Source: an uncultured Eggerthellaceae bacterium (GTDB taxonomy: Bacteria; Actinomycetota; Coriobacteriia; Coriobacteriales; Eggerthellaceae). From it: 51,932 bases of DNA. Both the position numbers and the translations under genes were made by a program. The stretch lies in assembly GCA_947626195.1 (NCBI GenBank), contig CANQRF010000012.1, positions 1 to 51,932 on the forward strand, given 5' to 3'. The notes under the pieces are model-generated. The model was given only the letters and a program-made list of their open reading frames with translations, was not told the DNA's origin and did no database searches. Of the stretch, positions 35,653 through 43,831 are shown in pieces (positions within the stretch are counted from its first letter, which is position 1; the number at the start of each line of letters is the position of its first letter).

Positions 35653-36154
35653 GAAAGAACCGCTGGAGAGAGAGCCACTTGAGCAAGAGCCGCCCAAGAA
35701 AGAACCACTTGTTGGAATCATCATGGGTTCGACGTCCGACATGGACGCGATGAAACCGTGTGCCGAACAGCTCGAGGCGTTCGGCATTCCCTATGAGGTG
35801 AAGGTCGCAAGCGCCCATCGCAAGCCGAACGAGGTGCATGCGTGGGCCGAGGGCGCGGCGGGGCGCGGCATGAAGGTCATCATCGCCGCCGCCGGCAAGG
35901 CCGCCCATCTCGGCGGCGTGGTCGCCGCCTATACGCCCCTTCCTGTGGTCGCCGTTCCCATGAAGACGAGTGACCTCGGCGGGTTGGACTCGCTGCTCTC
36001 GATGGTGCAGATGCCCTCGGGCGTTCCCGTCGCCTGCGTGGCGATCAACGGCGCGAAGAACGCCGCCATCCTCGCGGCGCAGATCATCGGCACCGGCGAT
36101 GAAGCCGTTCGGGAGAAGATCGTCGCCTTCAAGGCGGAGATGGCAAACGCCTAG
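35645..36154 (+). CDS. purE: N5-carboxyaminoimidazole ribonucleotide mutase
   Basis: PurE catalyses a carboxyl-shift step of purine synthesis. The 169-residue protein shows the family motifs MGSTSDMD, ASAHRKP and GKAAHLGGVVAA, which bind phosphate and carry the catalytic His. It begins at GTG (35645), with GGAAGGAG a few bases upstream, inside the last codons of the protease gene; the two overlap by eight bases, which implies coupled translation. The N-terminus has an unusual charged extension of about 20 residues with EPL repeats; starting later would cut the first strand, so the extension seems real. A purine gene sharing an mRNA with a surface protease is odd. iorA follows 16 bases after. 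Confidence 0.92.
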   Translation: MSEKEPLEREPLEQEPPKKEPLVGIIMGSTSDMDAMKPCAEQLEAFGIPYEVKVASAHRKPNEVHAWAEGAAGRGMKVIIAAAGKAAHLGGVVAAYTPLPVVAVPMKTSDLGGLDSLLSMVQMPSGVPVACVAINGAKNAAILAAQIIGTGDEAVREKIVAFKAEMANA

Positions 36155-36170
36155 CTCATCGGGGATTCCA

Positions 36171-38291
36171 ATGTTAAACGATACTGAGCGCGAGACGCGC
36201 CTTCTCATGGGAAATGAGATATTCGCCCATGCCGCACTCGAGGCGGGCGTGAACGTGGTGGCGGGCTATCCTGGCACGCCATCTTCCGAACTGATAGAGA
36301 CGGTCGCCCGCTTGCGGGCGCAGGGATGCGCCGAGGGCGTGCATGTCGAATGGTCGACCAACGAGAAGGCGGCGCTCGAGCTGCTCTCCGGTGCCGCCTA
36401 TTGCGGTGCCCGCGTGCTGTTCACCTGCAAGCAGATGGGGCTTAACGTGGCGGCGGATGCCCTGCTCAGCCTGAACTATGTGGGCGTGAAGGGCGGCACG
36501 GTGCTTTTTGTGGCGGACGACCCCGGCCCCATCTCGTCGCAGACCGAGCAGGACACGCGGCGCTTCGCGGCCTTTGCGAAGGTGCCGGTCTTCGACCCGA
36601 CGACCCCCGATGAGGGATTCGCGATGATGAAGGCGGCCTTCGAGCTCTCCGAGCGCTATGGCACGCCGGTTATCGTGCGCCCCACCACGCGCATCTGCCA
36701 TGCATCCACATTTATCAGCGTGGCAAAGCATACCGTTGCGCGCCCACTGCCGCCCGAGGGCTTTGAACGAAGCTCACGGTGGATCATCTTCCCGAAGCGC
36801 TCCTTTGAGGCCCATGGCGAGGTAAACGCGCGGCTGGCCGAGATGGCGGAGGTATTTTCGAAAGAGCCCGCCTATACGTGCTTCAATAAGGCGATCGAAG
36901 GCGGGGGAGAAAGCGCTTGCGGCGCTGGCGACACGCACGGCGCGAGTGTCGAGGCTCCCACGCTCGGCATCGTGGCAGGAGGCGTGTCGGCTTCATATGC
37001 GAAGGAAGCGCTGTGCCTCATCGAGGAAACGGCAGCACGTGAGGGCATGAACGTGCCGCCCTATCGCTTCATGGCGGTGGGGACGCCCTATCCGTTCCCC
37101 GCTTCGGCAGCAGGGGAATTTCTCGCGGGGCTTCATGACGTGCTCGTGTTCGAGGAGCTCGATAGCGTGCTCGAAGAAGAGCTCATGAAGGTTGCGGGGG
37201 CGAAGAAGCTTCCTGTGACGATCCGCGGCAAGCTGAGCGGCGAGGCCCGCGATCGGGGTGAGAACACCACCACCGACATCGCCTTGCGCTTGGCAGCGTT
37301 TTTCGATGGCGAATCCGGCGAAACCTGTGATGTGACCCGCGACGCAATCCACGGCACACTTACCGCGCTTCTCCAACAGACCGTCGGCGCGGATGCGCTG
37401 ATACCGGCGGCCGAGAACGTTCCCATCCGCCCGCCCGTGCTCTGTGCGGGCTGCCCGCATCGCGGCAGCTTCTATGCCGTGAAGCAGGCGATTGGCCTCC
37501 TGCGGAAAAAGGCGCGCAAGGACAACCCGAACGCGCCGGCGCTCGAGGCGGTGTTCTGCGGCGACATCGGCTGCTACACCTTGGGAAACGCCGCGCCGCT
37601 CGAGGCCATCGACACGTGCCTGTGCATGGGCGCGGGCATCACGCAGGCGCAGGGGTTTTCCCTCGCGGAGCCGAGAAAGAAGGCGATCGCGTTCGTCGGC
37701 GACTCGACGTTTTTCGCAAGCGGCATGACCGGCGTGGCGAACGCGGTCTACAACAACCACGACATCACGATCGTCGTGCTCGACAATTCGACGACGGCCA
37801 TGACCGGCACCCAGCCCCACCCGGGGACGGGCGTGACGATGATGGGAACGCGCAGCGAGCCCATCGAGATCGATGAGGTGCTTGAGGCGCTCGGCGTCAC
37901 CTGTATCATGCGCGCGAATCCCTATGAGCTCGATGAGGCGGTGGAGGCGGCGGAGATCGCGATTGCCTTCGAGGGGCCTTCGGCGCTCATCTATAAAGCG
38001 CCCTGCATTCAAATCTCCAAGCCAGCGCCGCCCGCCGAAATCGACGCCGACTGTTGCACGGGCTGCCGCCGTTGCATCACCGAGATCGGCTGCCCGGCGA
38101 TTGGGTTCCGTCCCGATGCGAAAGGCCCGAAGTCCGCGGACCGCGGGCTGGCGTTCATTGACGATACGCTTTGCACCGGCTGCGACCTGTGTGTGCAGGT
38201 GTGCCCGTTCAAGGCGATCGTTTCGCACGAACAGCTTGCCGGCAACGGCAGCTCGGGCACTTCCTCTTCCGAAGGGGGTGCGAACCGATGA
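36171..38291 (+). CDS. iorA: Indolepyruvate ferredoxin oxidoreductase, alpha subunit
   Basis: IorA, with IorB, oxidatively decarboxylates aryl-pyruvates (from Trp, Phe, Tyr) to aryl-acetyl-CoA and reduces ferredoxin. The 706 residues show the pyrimidine-binding opening (AGYPGTPSSEL), CAGCPHRGSF, the TPP/Mg site GDIGCYTLG and GDSTFFASGMTG, then LDNSTTAMTGTQPHPGTG. The C-terminus has a ferredoxin-like domain with two clusters: CTGCRRCITEIGCP and CTGCDLCVQVCP; the first has three residues rather than two before its last Cys. I start at 36171; the longer open frame reading back into purE is unsupported. iorB overlaps by four bases (ATGA), and paaK follows, forming one fermentation operon. Confidence 0.95.
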   Translation: MLNDTERETRLLMGNEIFAHAALEAGVNVVAGYPGTPSSELIETVARLRAQGCAEGVHVEWSTNEKAALELLSGAAYCGARVLFTCKQMGLNVAADALLSLNYVGVKGGTVLFVADDPGPISSQTEQDTRRFAAFAKVPVFDPTTPDEGFAMMKAAFELSERYGTPVIVRPTTRICHASTFISVAKHTVARPLPPEGFERSSRWIIFPKRSFEAHGEVNARLAEMAEVFSKEPAYTCFNKAIEGGGESACGAGDTHGASVEAPTLGIVAGGVSASYAKEALCLIEETAAREGMNVPPYRFMAVGTPYPFPASAAGEFLAGLHDVLVFEELDSVLEEELMKVAGAKKLPVTIRGKLSGEARDRGENTTTDIALRLAAFFDGESGETCDVTRDAIHGTLTALLQQTVGADALIPAAENVPIRPPVLCAGCPHRGSFYAVKQAIGLLRKKARKDNPNAPALEAVFCGDIGCYTLGNAAPLEAIDTCLCMGAGITQAQGFSLAEPRKKAIAFVGDSTFFASGMTGVANAVYNNHDITIVVLDNSTTAMTGTQPHPGTGVTMMGTRSEPIEIDEVLEALGVTCIMRANPYELDEAVEAAEIAIAFEGPSALIYKAPCIQISKPAPPAEIDADCCTGCRRCITEIGCPAIGFRPDAKGPKSADRGLAFIDDTLCTGCDLCVQVCPFKAIVSHEQLAGNGSSGTSSSEGGANR

Positions 38292-38899
38292 TCAACATCT
38301 TGCTTGCCGGCGTTGGCGGGCAGGGAACCGTGCTCGCCGCGAAGATCCTCGCCCAAGCGGCCGAAGACAAGGGCTGGCAGGTGCGCACCGCCGAGACGAT
38401 CGGCATGGCGCAGCGCGGTGGCAGCGTCACCTCGCATGTTCGCATGGGAAACGAGGGCGAGGCGGTGTATGCGCCGCTCATCGTGCCGGGCACGGCCCAG
38501 ACGATCATCGCGTTTGAGCCGGGCGAAGCGCTGCGCGCCCTTCCCTATCTCAGCCCAGCCTCGCCAAACGCAACCGTTATCACGGCGAGCTCGGTGCTTC
38601 AGCCGGTGACGAGCGCCCTTGCCGATACGCCCTATCGTTCGGAGGACGTGCTGCGGCAGCTTCAGGAGCGCCTTTCTCAGACGGGCGCGCGGCTGATCGC
38701 CGTGCCCGACCGTGAGCTGCTTGAAGAAGTGGGCAGCCCGCGGGCGCTCAACATCGTGTTGCTGGCGAGCGCCGTGAAGGCAGGTTGCGTGCCGCTTTCG
38801 CGCGGAGAACTCGCCACCTATGTGGCACAGACGGTGAAACCACGTTTTATCGCGATGAATCTCGCCGCAATCGATGCGGTGTTCTCGAAAAACTGCTAA
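38288..38899 (+). CDS. iorB: Indolepyruvate ferredoxin oxidoreductase, beta subunit
   Basis: This 203-residue gamma/beta-type subunit has the expected N-terminus INILLAGVGGQGTVLAAKIL and the RGGSVTSHVR stretch of the 2-oxoacid oxidoreductase family. It completes the IorAB enzyme that handles aromatic 2-oxo acids. The start overlaps the iorA stop as ATGA, giving coupled synthesis in equal amounts. A frame reading further upstream inside iorA is rejected because the ATG at 38288 gives the canonical start. The downstream gene paaK is 66 bases away and probably in the same transcript. Confidence 0.95.
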   Translation: MINILLAGVGGQGTVLAAKILAQAAEDKGWQVRTAETIGMAQRGGSVTSHVRMGNEGEAVYAPLIVPGTAQTIIAFEPGEALRALPYLSPASPNATVITASSVLQPVTSALADTPYRSEDVLRQLQERLSQTGARLIAVPDRELLEEVGSPRALNIVLLASAVKAGCVPLSRGELATYVAQTVKPRFIAMNLAAIDAVFSKNC

Positions 38900-38965
38900 C
38901 GTGAAACGGTGCGCTCGCGAACGGGATATTTGAAGGCGGAGCGCTGAAAGCGAAAGAGGTTTTCC

Positions 38966-40201
38966 ATGCAGATGACAGACGACCAACTGAAGACAATCCT
39001 CGCCGAGCTGGCGACCATCAAGGAGCGCTCGCCGTTCTATGCGAAGAAATTCGCCGACATCGATCTCTCTGACGTGCGTACGCAGGCAGATTTCGAGAAG
39101 CTCCCCTTCACGGAAAAGGCCGACCTGCGCGACGCCTACCCCTTAGGGCTTGCCGCCGTGCCTCCCGAGAAGATCGTGCGCATCCACAGCTCGTCGGGAA
39201 CGACGGGCACGCCGGTCATCATCCCCTACACCCAAAAGGACGTGACCGACTGGGCGATCCAGTTCGCACGCTGCTATGAGTATGCGGGCGTCACGGCATC
39301 CGACCGCGTGCACATCACGCCGGGCTATGGCCTCTGGACCGCGGGCATCGGCTTCCAGCTGGGCTGCGAGCGCCTTGGCGCGATGGCTATTCCGATGGGC
39401 CCGGGCAACACCGACAAGCAGCTGCAGATGATGCAGGACCTCGGGTCCACCGTGCTCTGCGCCACGTCGTCATACGCGCTGCTGCTTGCCGAGGAAATCG
39501 CGCGCCGCGGCATCAAAGACAAGATCCATCTGCGCAAGGGCGTCATCGGCAGCGAGCGCTGGGGCGAGAAGATGCGCGCCCGCATCGCCGGCGAGCTGGG
39601 CGTGGAGCTCTACGACATCTACGGCCTCACCGAGGTGTACGGCCCCGGCATCGGCATCAACTGCAAGGCCGATTCCGCCATGCACATCTGGGCGGACTAC
39701 GTGTATGTGGAGATTGTCGATCCGCAGACGGGCGAACTGGTGTCCGACGGCGAGCCGGGCGAGATCGTCCTCACCACGCTTCAGAAGGAAGGCGCCCCGC
39801 TCTTCCGCTTCCGCACGCACGACCTTTCGCGCATCGTGCCCGGCCCGTGCGAATGCGGCAGCCCCCATCCGCGCATCGACATCATCACCGGCCGCACCGA
39901 CGACATGGTGAAGGTGAAGGGCGTGAACATGTTCCCCGCGCAGATCGAAGAGGTGATCGCGTTTACCGACGGCGCCTCGTCGGAATATCAGCTGATGATC
40001 GATCACCTGGAAGGAAAAGACCAGGTGACGCTCTTCTTCGAGACCGAGGCGACGGGGGATGAGAAAGCACGCGTGGAGGCGAACCTCGCGGCGATCTTCA
40101 AGGGCAAGATCGGCATGACGCCGAATGCGAAGGGCGTTGCCATCGGCGAGCTGCCTCGCTCCGAGAAGAAGACCCAGCGCATCTTCGACAACCGCTACTA
40201 A
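38966..40201 (+). CDS. paaK: Phenylacetate-CoA ligase family enzyme
   Basis: The 411-residue protein belongs to the adenylate-forming PaaK group. It has the AMP-binding loop HSSSGTTGTPVIIPYT (74-89), DIYGLTEVYGPG, the FRTHDLSRI segment and the hinge region TGRTDDMVKVKGVNMFP. Known PaaK joins phenylacetate to CoA using ATP. Directly after iorAB in anaerobes, it may run in reverse, turning aryl-acetyl-CoA plus AMP and pyrophosphate into free acid and ATP, or may activate aryl acids; sequence cannot decide. GAGG lies ahead of the ATG. A strong hairpin terminator follows, closing the purE-ior-paaK stretch. Confidence 0.92.
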   Translation: MQMTDDQLKTILAELATIKERSPFYAKKFADIDLSDVRTQADFEKLPFTEKADLRDAYPLGLAAVPPEKIVRIHSSSGTTGTPVIIPYTQKDVTDWAIQFARCYEYAGVTASDRVHITPGYGLWTAGIGFQLGCERLGAMAIPMGPGNTDKQLQMMQDLGSTVLCATSSYALLLAEEIARRGIKDKIHLRKGVIGSERWGEKMRARIAGELGVELYDIYGLTEVYGPGIGINCKADSAMHIWADYVYVEIVDPQTGELVSDGEPGEIVLTTLQKEGAPLFRFRTHDLSRIVPGPCECGSPHPRIDIITGRTDDMVKVKGVNMFPAQIEEVIAFTDGASSEYQLMIDHLEGKDQVTLFFETEATGDEKARVEANLAAIFKGKIGMTPNAKGVAIGELPRSEKKTQRIFDNRY

Positions 40202-40242
40202 CGAGCAGCGAGCTGCCCAGCCGCTCAAGCACCATGAAATGC

Positions 40243-40276
40243 GAGGCCCGCGGGTCGTTCACCTGCGGGCCTCTTT
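40243..40276 (+). terminator. Strong hairpin terminator after paaK
   Basis: GAGGCCCGC (40243-40251) pairs with GCGGGCCTC (40265-40273), with a further GGT/ACC pairing inside; TTT follows. Nearly the same hairpin core and loop recur at 44179-44217. It may also act on the opposite strand, for the small gene at 40296-40565. Confidence 0.85.
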
Positions 40277-40295
40277 CGTCTTCTTTTATTTGCCT

Positions 40296-40565
40296 TCAGT
40301 TCATAACGCCTTGCAAGTCACACTCAAGGGCCTCGCTCTTCTTCGCCTTCTTGAAGAGGGATGGGAAATGCAACGACGGCAAACAGGCTTTTGAGATAAA
40401 GACGGGCACGGCGTCTTGCGCCGCGAGGTCGTGAATGGCCTTCGAGCCCATCTCTTGGCTGATCCCGAGGTTCTCGAAATGCTTCGCCAGCTTCTTGCAG
40501 TAGGCCACGTCGAACTCATCGAGCTGGCTCATTGCCTCAAGTGTTGAGCCGTTGAAATAATTCAT
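40296..40565 (-). CDS. Small cytoplasmic protein of unknown function
   Basis: An 89-residue frame starts at 40565 with AAGGAG correctly placed upstream. No family is recognised. The N-terminal two-thirds are likely helical (STLEAMSQLDEFDVAYCKKLAKHFENLG) and the C-terminus is basic and mixed (LFKKAKKSEALE). There is no signal peptide or membrane helix. It is located between paaK (convergent) and the PucR-type regulator (same strand, upstream). The ribosome site and isolated position favour a real gene. Confidence 0.55.
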   Translation of the reverse strand: MNYFNGSTLEAMSQLDEFDVAYCKKLAKHFENLGISQEMGSKAIHDLAAQDAVPVFISKACLPSLHFPSLFKKAKKSEALECDLQGVMN

Positions 40566-40699
40566 GATGTTCTCCTTCTCTCCGCGTTCGCAACGATGCG
40601 CTCCGCTTTCCCGCTGCAAGAAAGTTTAAGAACGGAAGAGGGCATCTCGTTCATCACGTGATCAAAAGAACGAGGCTTTATTTGTGCATATGCACAATT

Positions 40700-41845
40700 T
40701 CAGGCGAAGATGAGCATCAGGAAAAAGGCAAGCTCATGATCGGTCAGGTCCTTGAAGCCAAGAACCTCTTTGATCTGCTTCAAGCGATAGTGAATGGTGT
40801 TGCGGTGCTGAAAGAGTTGGTTGGCAGTCGTCGTGACCTCGCCATAAGATTCCGCGAAGGTGCGCGCTGTCTCAAAGAGCGCTGTGCTGTGCGCCGCGTC
40901 GTATTCCTTCAGGCGGGCCTTGTTGAAATCGGCGGTTTGACTGAAGAGCCTGTCGGTTTGCGCTGCCACCCGCAAGGCGTTTGCCCCCATCTTCGACCAA
41001 CGGAGCGTCGCCAGCCCGCGTTCTTCGGCCGACATGAGCGCCGCCCGCGCTTGGCGAATGGTGAGATCGCCCTCGCCGAGGGGAACTTCCTGCCCGATGC
41101 CGCATATGATTGGGCCAACGCGCGTAATGCAGAGCTCGAGATCCGCCTCTTCAATGGTAATGACCGATTGCGGCGGTCTTTTGAACGATACGAGCCCGAG
41201 CAGGCTGTTCCGGTATGGTCCGATAAAAGTCCGTTCGACGTCATCCCAGCGATGCTCGTAGTCATCAAGCATGGCGGCGAGGCTGCTTTGCAGCGCATGG
41301 AGGGCGAGGTTGTCGTCGGATACGGGCTTTGCGGCAAAGCCCTGGACGGTGGCACCGGTCATTTTCGCGATGGCGAACATGCTGGTACGGACCGCGTTTT
41401 CGTCGGAAGGGGAGAGGATGCCATCGATCAACCTTGTGCGTTCGGATTCTGCCTGGTCGGCCTCGACAAGGTCCATGACCTCCGCCAGGATGCTCTCGAT
41501 ATAGCGGCCGGAGTAGAAGAAAACGGGAATGTGCTTCTGTGCGCTGACCTCAGCAACTTTCGCGCTGATGGATTTCACGATGACGGGCTTGATGGCGATT
41601 GCGGCGACGTCTCGGTTCATGAGCTCGATGAGGGAATCATCCACCAAGTTTGGGTCGGCGCCGGCGAAACCGAGCGAGGTGAACACGAAGTCGTTCGGCC
41701 TGAAGGCGTCGTATTCGCCGCTGAAGGGCTCATGGTCGAGGGAAGACGGCTTGCCTACCGGTCTCGATGCGTAATCATCGCATGGCGCCGCCAGCCAGAT
41801 GCTGTCGAACACCGGTAATTCGAGTATGTCTTGAACGGTCACCAA
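40700..41845 (-). CDS. PucR-family transcriptional regulator
   Basis: This 381-residue regulator has a PucR-type N-terminal sensing domain, about residues 1-125 (VTVQDILELPVFDS, then AIAIKPVIV and HIPVFFYSG), a GGDEF-like or linker middle, and the PucR C-terminal helix-turn-helix at the end: ETARTFAESYGEVTTTANQL, then QHRNTIHYRLKQI. PucR proteins usually activate catabolic genes in response to a small molecule; the nearby ior-paaK cluster is a possible target but no site was identified. Translation starts at TTG (41845) or GTG (41842), both served by GGAGG at 41853-41857. Three 9-bp repeats abut that ribosome site. Confidence 0.85.
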   Translation of the reverse strand: MVTVQDILELPVFDSIWLAAPCDDYASRPVGKPSSLDHEPFSGEYDAFRPNDFVFTSLGFAGADPNLVDDSLIELMNRDVAAIAIKPVIVKSISAKVAEVSAQKHIPVFFYSGRYIESILAEVMDLVEADQAESERTRLIDGILSPSDENAVRTSMFAIAKMTGATVQGFAAKPVSDDNLALHALQSSLAAMLDDYEHRWDDVERTFIGPYRNSLLGLVSFKRPPQSVITIEEADLELCITRVGPIICGIGQEVPLGEGDLTIRQARAALMSAEERGLATLRWSKMGANALRVAAQTDRLFSQTADFNKARLKEYDAAHSTALFETARTFAESYGEVTTTANQLFQHRNTIHYRLKQIKEVLGFKDLTDHELAFFLMLIFA

Positions 41846-41856
41846 GGCGCATCCTC

Positions 41857-41887
41857 CGAGTTCAGCGAGTTAAGCGAGTTCAGCGAG
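41857..41887. repeat. 9-bp tandem repeats at the pucR-type ribosome site
   Basis: CGAGTTCAG, CGAGTTAAG and CGAGTTCAG (41857-41883) plus a partial fourth unit adjoin the minus-strand GGAGG of the regulator gene. Copy-number change would alter its upstream leader. The rest of 41888-42035 is featureless. Confidence 0.7.
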
Positions 41888-42035
41888 GGGTTTTACGGTG
41901 CGGCCCATTTCGCCCATCTCGCAGTCAGGCACCCATCTTGCCTGCATTGAGAATCTACATCACGCACCCAAGATAATCAAATGCCTGACGTACGTTATTC
42001 AGAAAATAGAATAATCGAGCGGCGTTTTGCTCGAG

Positions 42036-42163
42036 CCGCTAGGCTCCCGTAGCTTTTCTGGGAAGTTTCCCCTAAGAATGCCGCCCGAGCTGCATCGGGA
42101 GCTCGCGATGGAAGCTGCCGAGCAAGACGTTTCGCTCAATCGGCCCATCAACCTGCGCCTCGC
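42036..42163 (+). pseudogene. Detached copy of a HicB C-terminus
   Basis: This segment is nearly identical to bases 44016-44143 inside the intact hicB gene, exactly 1980 bases further on; I count four differences over about 128 bases. It encodes GSRSFSGKFPLRMPPELH and the rest of the ribbon-helix-helix region but has no antitoxin N-terminus. Degenerate copies of the last codons (CGCCTCGCGGCGAGC) follow near 42195 and 43487. It is a remnant of another hicB-like gene or a partial duplication. Confidence 0.85.
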
Positions 42164-42225
42164 CTCGCCAACCTGCGTCTCTTGGCAACAATTCGCGCCT
42201 CGCGGCGAGCGTGGAGGCAGCGCGG

Positions 42226-42231
42226 TATAAT
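42226..42231 (+). promoter_or_regulatory. Probable -10 box of the HipA-like gene
   Basis: TATAAT at 42226-42231 lies about 40 bases ahead of the GTG start; no clear -35 is visible. Confidence 0.45.
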
Positions 42232-42272
42232 TCTCTCCGTTAGAAAAAGATGCCTTGAAGAAAGGAGGCGGC

Positions 42273-43418
42273 GTGGCGGAGCCGAGGATATACCTGCTGA
42301 AGCACTTTGACACGCCGCTGGTTCGCTTTTCTGCAGTGCCAAACTCGCCCGATGCCGACTATCGGGTGCTCTGGGTGGACGAGAGCGCGCGGCAGTTGCT
42401 GCCGTTCGGATTTGAGGCGTCGCCCGAGGGCCTTGATGCCTGGGTGAGGCGCCGCAACATTCCCAAGAACCGCGCCTTCGCCAACAACTTTCTCGCGAAG
42501 AGCGGCATGAGCTCCAATCGGCCCTTGGGCATTCTCGCGCTGAGCAAGGGGCTTTCGCTTGACGATTGCTATTGGGTGGTGGAAGAGGGCGACCCCTCCA
42601 CGTTCGCGAAAGCGAACCTGTACGACAATCCCATCAGCCGACTTCTGGCTGCTGTGGCCTTCACGGGGCACGGCAGTTCGGTGCGGTCAGGGTTCTCGTC
42701 GTCGCCGGAGTTCACCACCAACGGCATGCTGCCCAAGTGCTGGCGTCGTATCGACGGCAAGATCTACCTCTACAAGGGCGGCACCGCTGGAGCAGCCAAT
42801 GCGGGCTTCGAGCCGTACTCGGAGTACTACGCGGCCAATGTCGCGCAGGTGCTGGGCTTCAACGCCATCGGATATGGGCTGCACCGCTGGAAGGGCGTTC
42901 TGTGCTCGTCGTGCGAGCTGTTCACAAGCGTGGATTACTCGTTCGTGCCCGCAGCCAACGTGGTGGGGAAGGGCGGCTGGGCGGCAGTGCTTTCCGCGTA
43001 CGCCCGAATGGGGTCGGAGTACCAAGAGGCCCTTTCCGACATGCTGGCCTTCGATGCGCTCATCTGCAACACCGACCGCCATCTGAATAACTTCGGCTTT
43101 TTGGCCGATAACGAGACGAACGAACTGGCGATGCCCGCGCCCCTGTTCGACCACGGCAACTCGCTGTTCTATCAGGCGTACGGAGAGGACTGGGAAAGCG
43201 CAGAGGCCCTTGCGGCCTATGCCGAGACGCAGGCACCGTGCCTCTACGGCGATTTCTTCGAGGCTGCTGCGCAGGTTATGACGCACGCGAGCCGAGCCAA
43301 GGTGCGCAAGGCGCTAGATTTCAGGTTCACGTGCGGCCCCGCAAAGGGCTTTCCCAAGAAGCGCCTGGCTCTGATCGAGGGGCAGATTCGAGAACGCGCG
43401 CGCCGGCTGCTTGGGTAG
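42273..43418 (+). CDS. HipA-like kinase-fold protein without HipB partner
   Basis: The protein of about 381 residues carries the late HipA/kinase motifs: CNTDRHLNNFGFL (catalytic Asp and Asn) and PLFDHGNSL (metal-binding Asp). YLYKGGT probably contains the ATP-binding lysine. The N-terminus lacks the standard HipA N-subdomain, so it resembles the shorter HipA-like/CtkA-type kinases of mobile elements. GTG at 42273 is chosen because AAAGGAGG is directly upstream, with a tight four-base spacing; an in-frame TTG at 42255 is a poor alternative. No HTH antitoxin gene adjoins it. It lies between a HicB fragment and an intact hicAB pair, in a toxin-antitoxin cluster. Confidence 0.75.
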   Translation: MAEPRIYLLKHFDTPLVRFSAVPNSPDADYRVLWVDESARQLLPFGFEASPEGLDAWVRRRNIPKNRAFANNFLAKSGMSSNRPLGILALSKGLSLDDCYWVVEEGDPSTFAKANLYDNPISRLLAAVAFTGHGSSVRSGFSSSPEFTTNGMLPKCWRRIDGKIYLYKGGTAGAANAGFEPYSEYYAANVAQVLGFNAIGYGLHRWKGVLCSSCELFTSVDYSFVPAANVVGKGGWAAVLSAYARMGSEYQEALSDMLAFDALICNTDRHLNNFGFLADNETNELAMPAPLFDHGNSLFYQAYGEDWESAEALAAYAETQAPCLYGDFFEAAAQVMTHASRAKVRKALDFRFTCGPAKGFPKKRLALIEGQIRERARRLLG

Positions 43419-43552
43419 TTGCTTTTGACTCCCAATGAGCTCTCGGTGCGTTATAGGTCATGTTCATAGTCTGCGCTTCGCGTCAACAACTTGCGCCTCG
43501 CGGCGAGCGCGTGATGGTTTTGCCGTCGACGGAGCAGGCAGCAGTTTACTCT

Positions 43553-43572
43553 TAATATCATTAATGATATTA
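43553..43572 (+). promoter_or_regulatory. Perfect 20-bp palindrome, hicAB operator
   Basis: TAATATCATTAATGATATTA is an exact palindrome ending seven bases before the hicA ATG. Ribbon-helix-helix HicB proteins repress their own promoters through such AT-rich dyads. There is no room for a normal ribosome site between the palindrome and the ATG, so the hicA mRNA may be leaderless or nearly so. Confidence 0.8.
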
Positions 43573-43579
43573 TCGTTAT

Positions 43580-43831
43580 ATGCCGAGCATTGAGACATTA
43601 CTTGAGAATATGTCGCGTAATCCGAAGGATGTGCGCTTTCGTGACCTCAAAAAAGTCTGTGATTATTACTTTGGGAAATGCCGAATAAAGGGCTCGCACC
43701 ACTATTGTTCAGTTCCCTGGGAGGGTGAACCCCTTATCAACATACAGGACGACCATGGAAGGGCGAAAAGCTATCAGGTAAGGCAAGTGTTAGTCGCGGT
43801 GAGCATGATTAAAGGAATGGGCAATGAGTAG
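43580..43831 (+). CDS. hicA: HicA-type mRNA interferase toxin
   Basis: The 83-residue protein has the double-stranded-RNA-binding-like HicA fold: RFRDLKKVCDYYFGKCRIKGSH around residues 19-40, with the catalytic His in GSHHYC, and VRQVLVAVSMI at the end. It is slightly longer than typical HicA. HicA cleaves mRNA and stops growth unless bound by HicB. The hicB gene overlaps the last eight bases. A 20-bp palindrome sits immediately upstream. Confidence 0.85.
   Translation: MPSIETLLENMSRNPKDVRFRDLKKVCDYYFGKCRIKGSHHYCSVPWEGEPLINIQDDHGRAKSYQVRQVLVAVSMIKGMGNE

Noticed and set aside
35970-36170. Extended N-terminus for IorA
   Set aside because: The frame lies inside purE and reads as Arg/Ser-rich noise; MLNDTERE at 36171 is the natural start.
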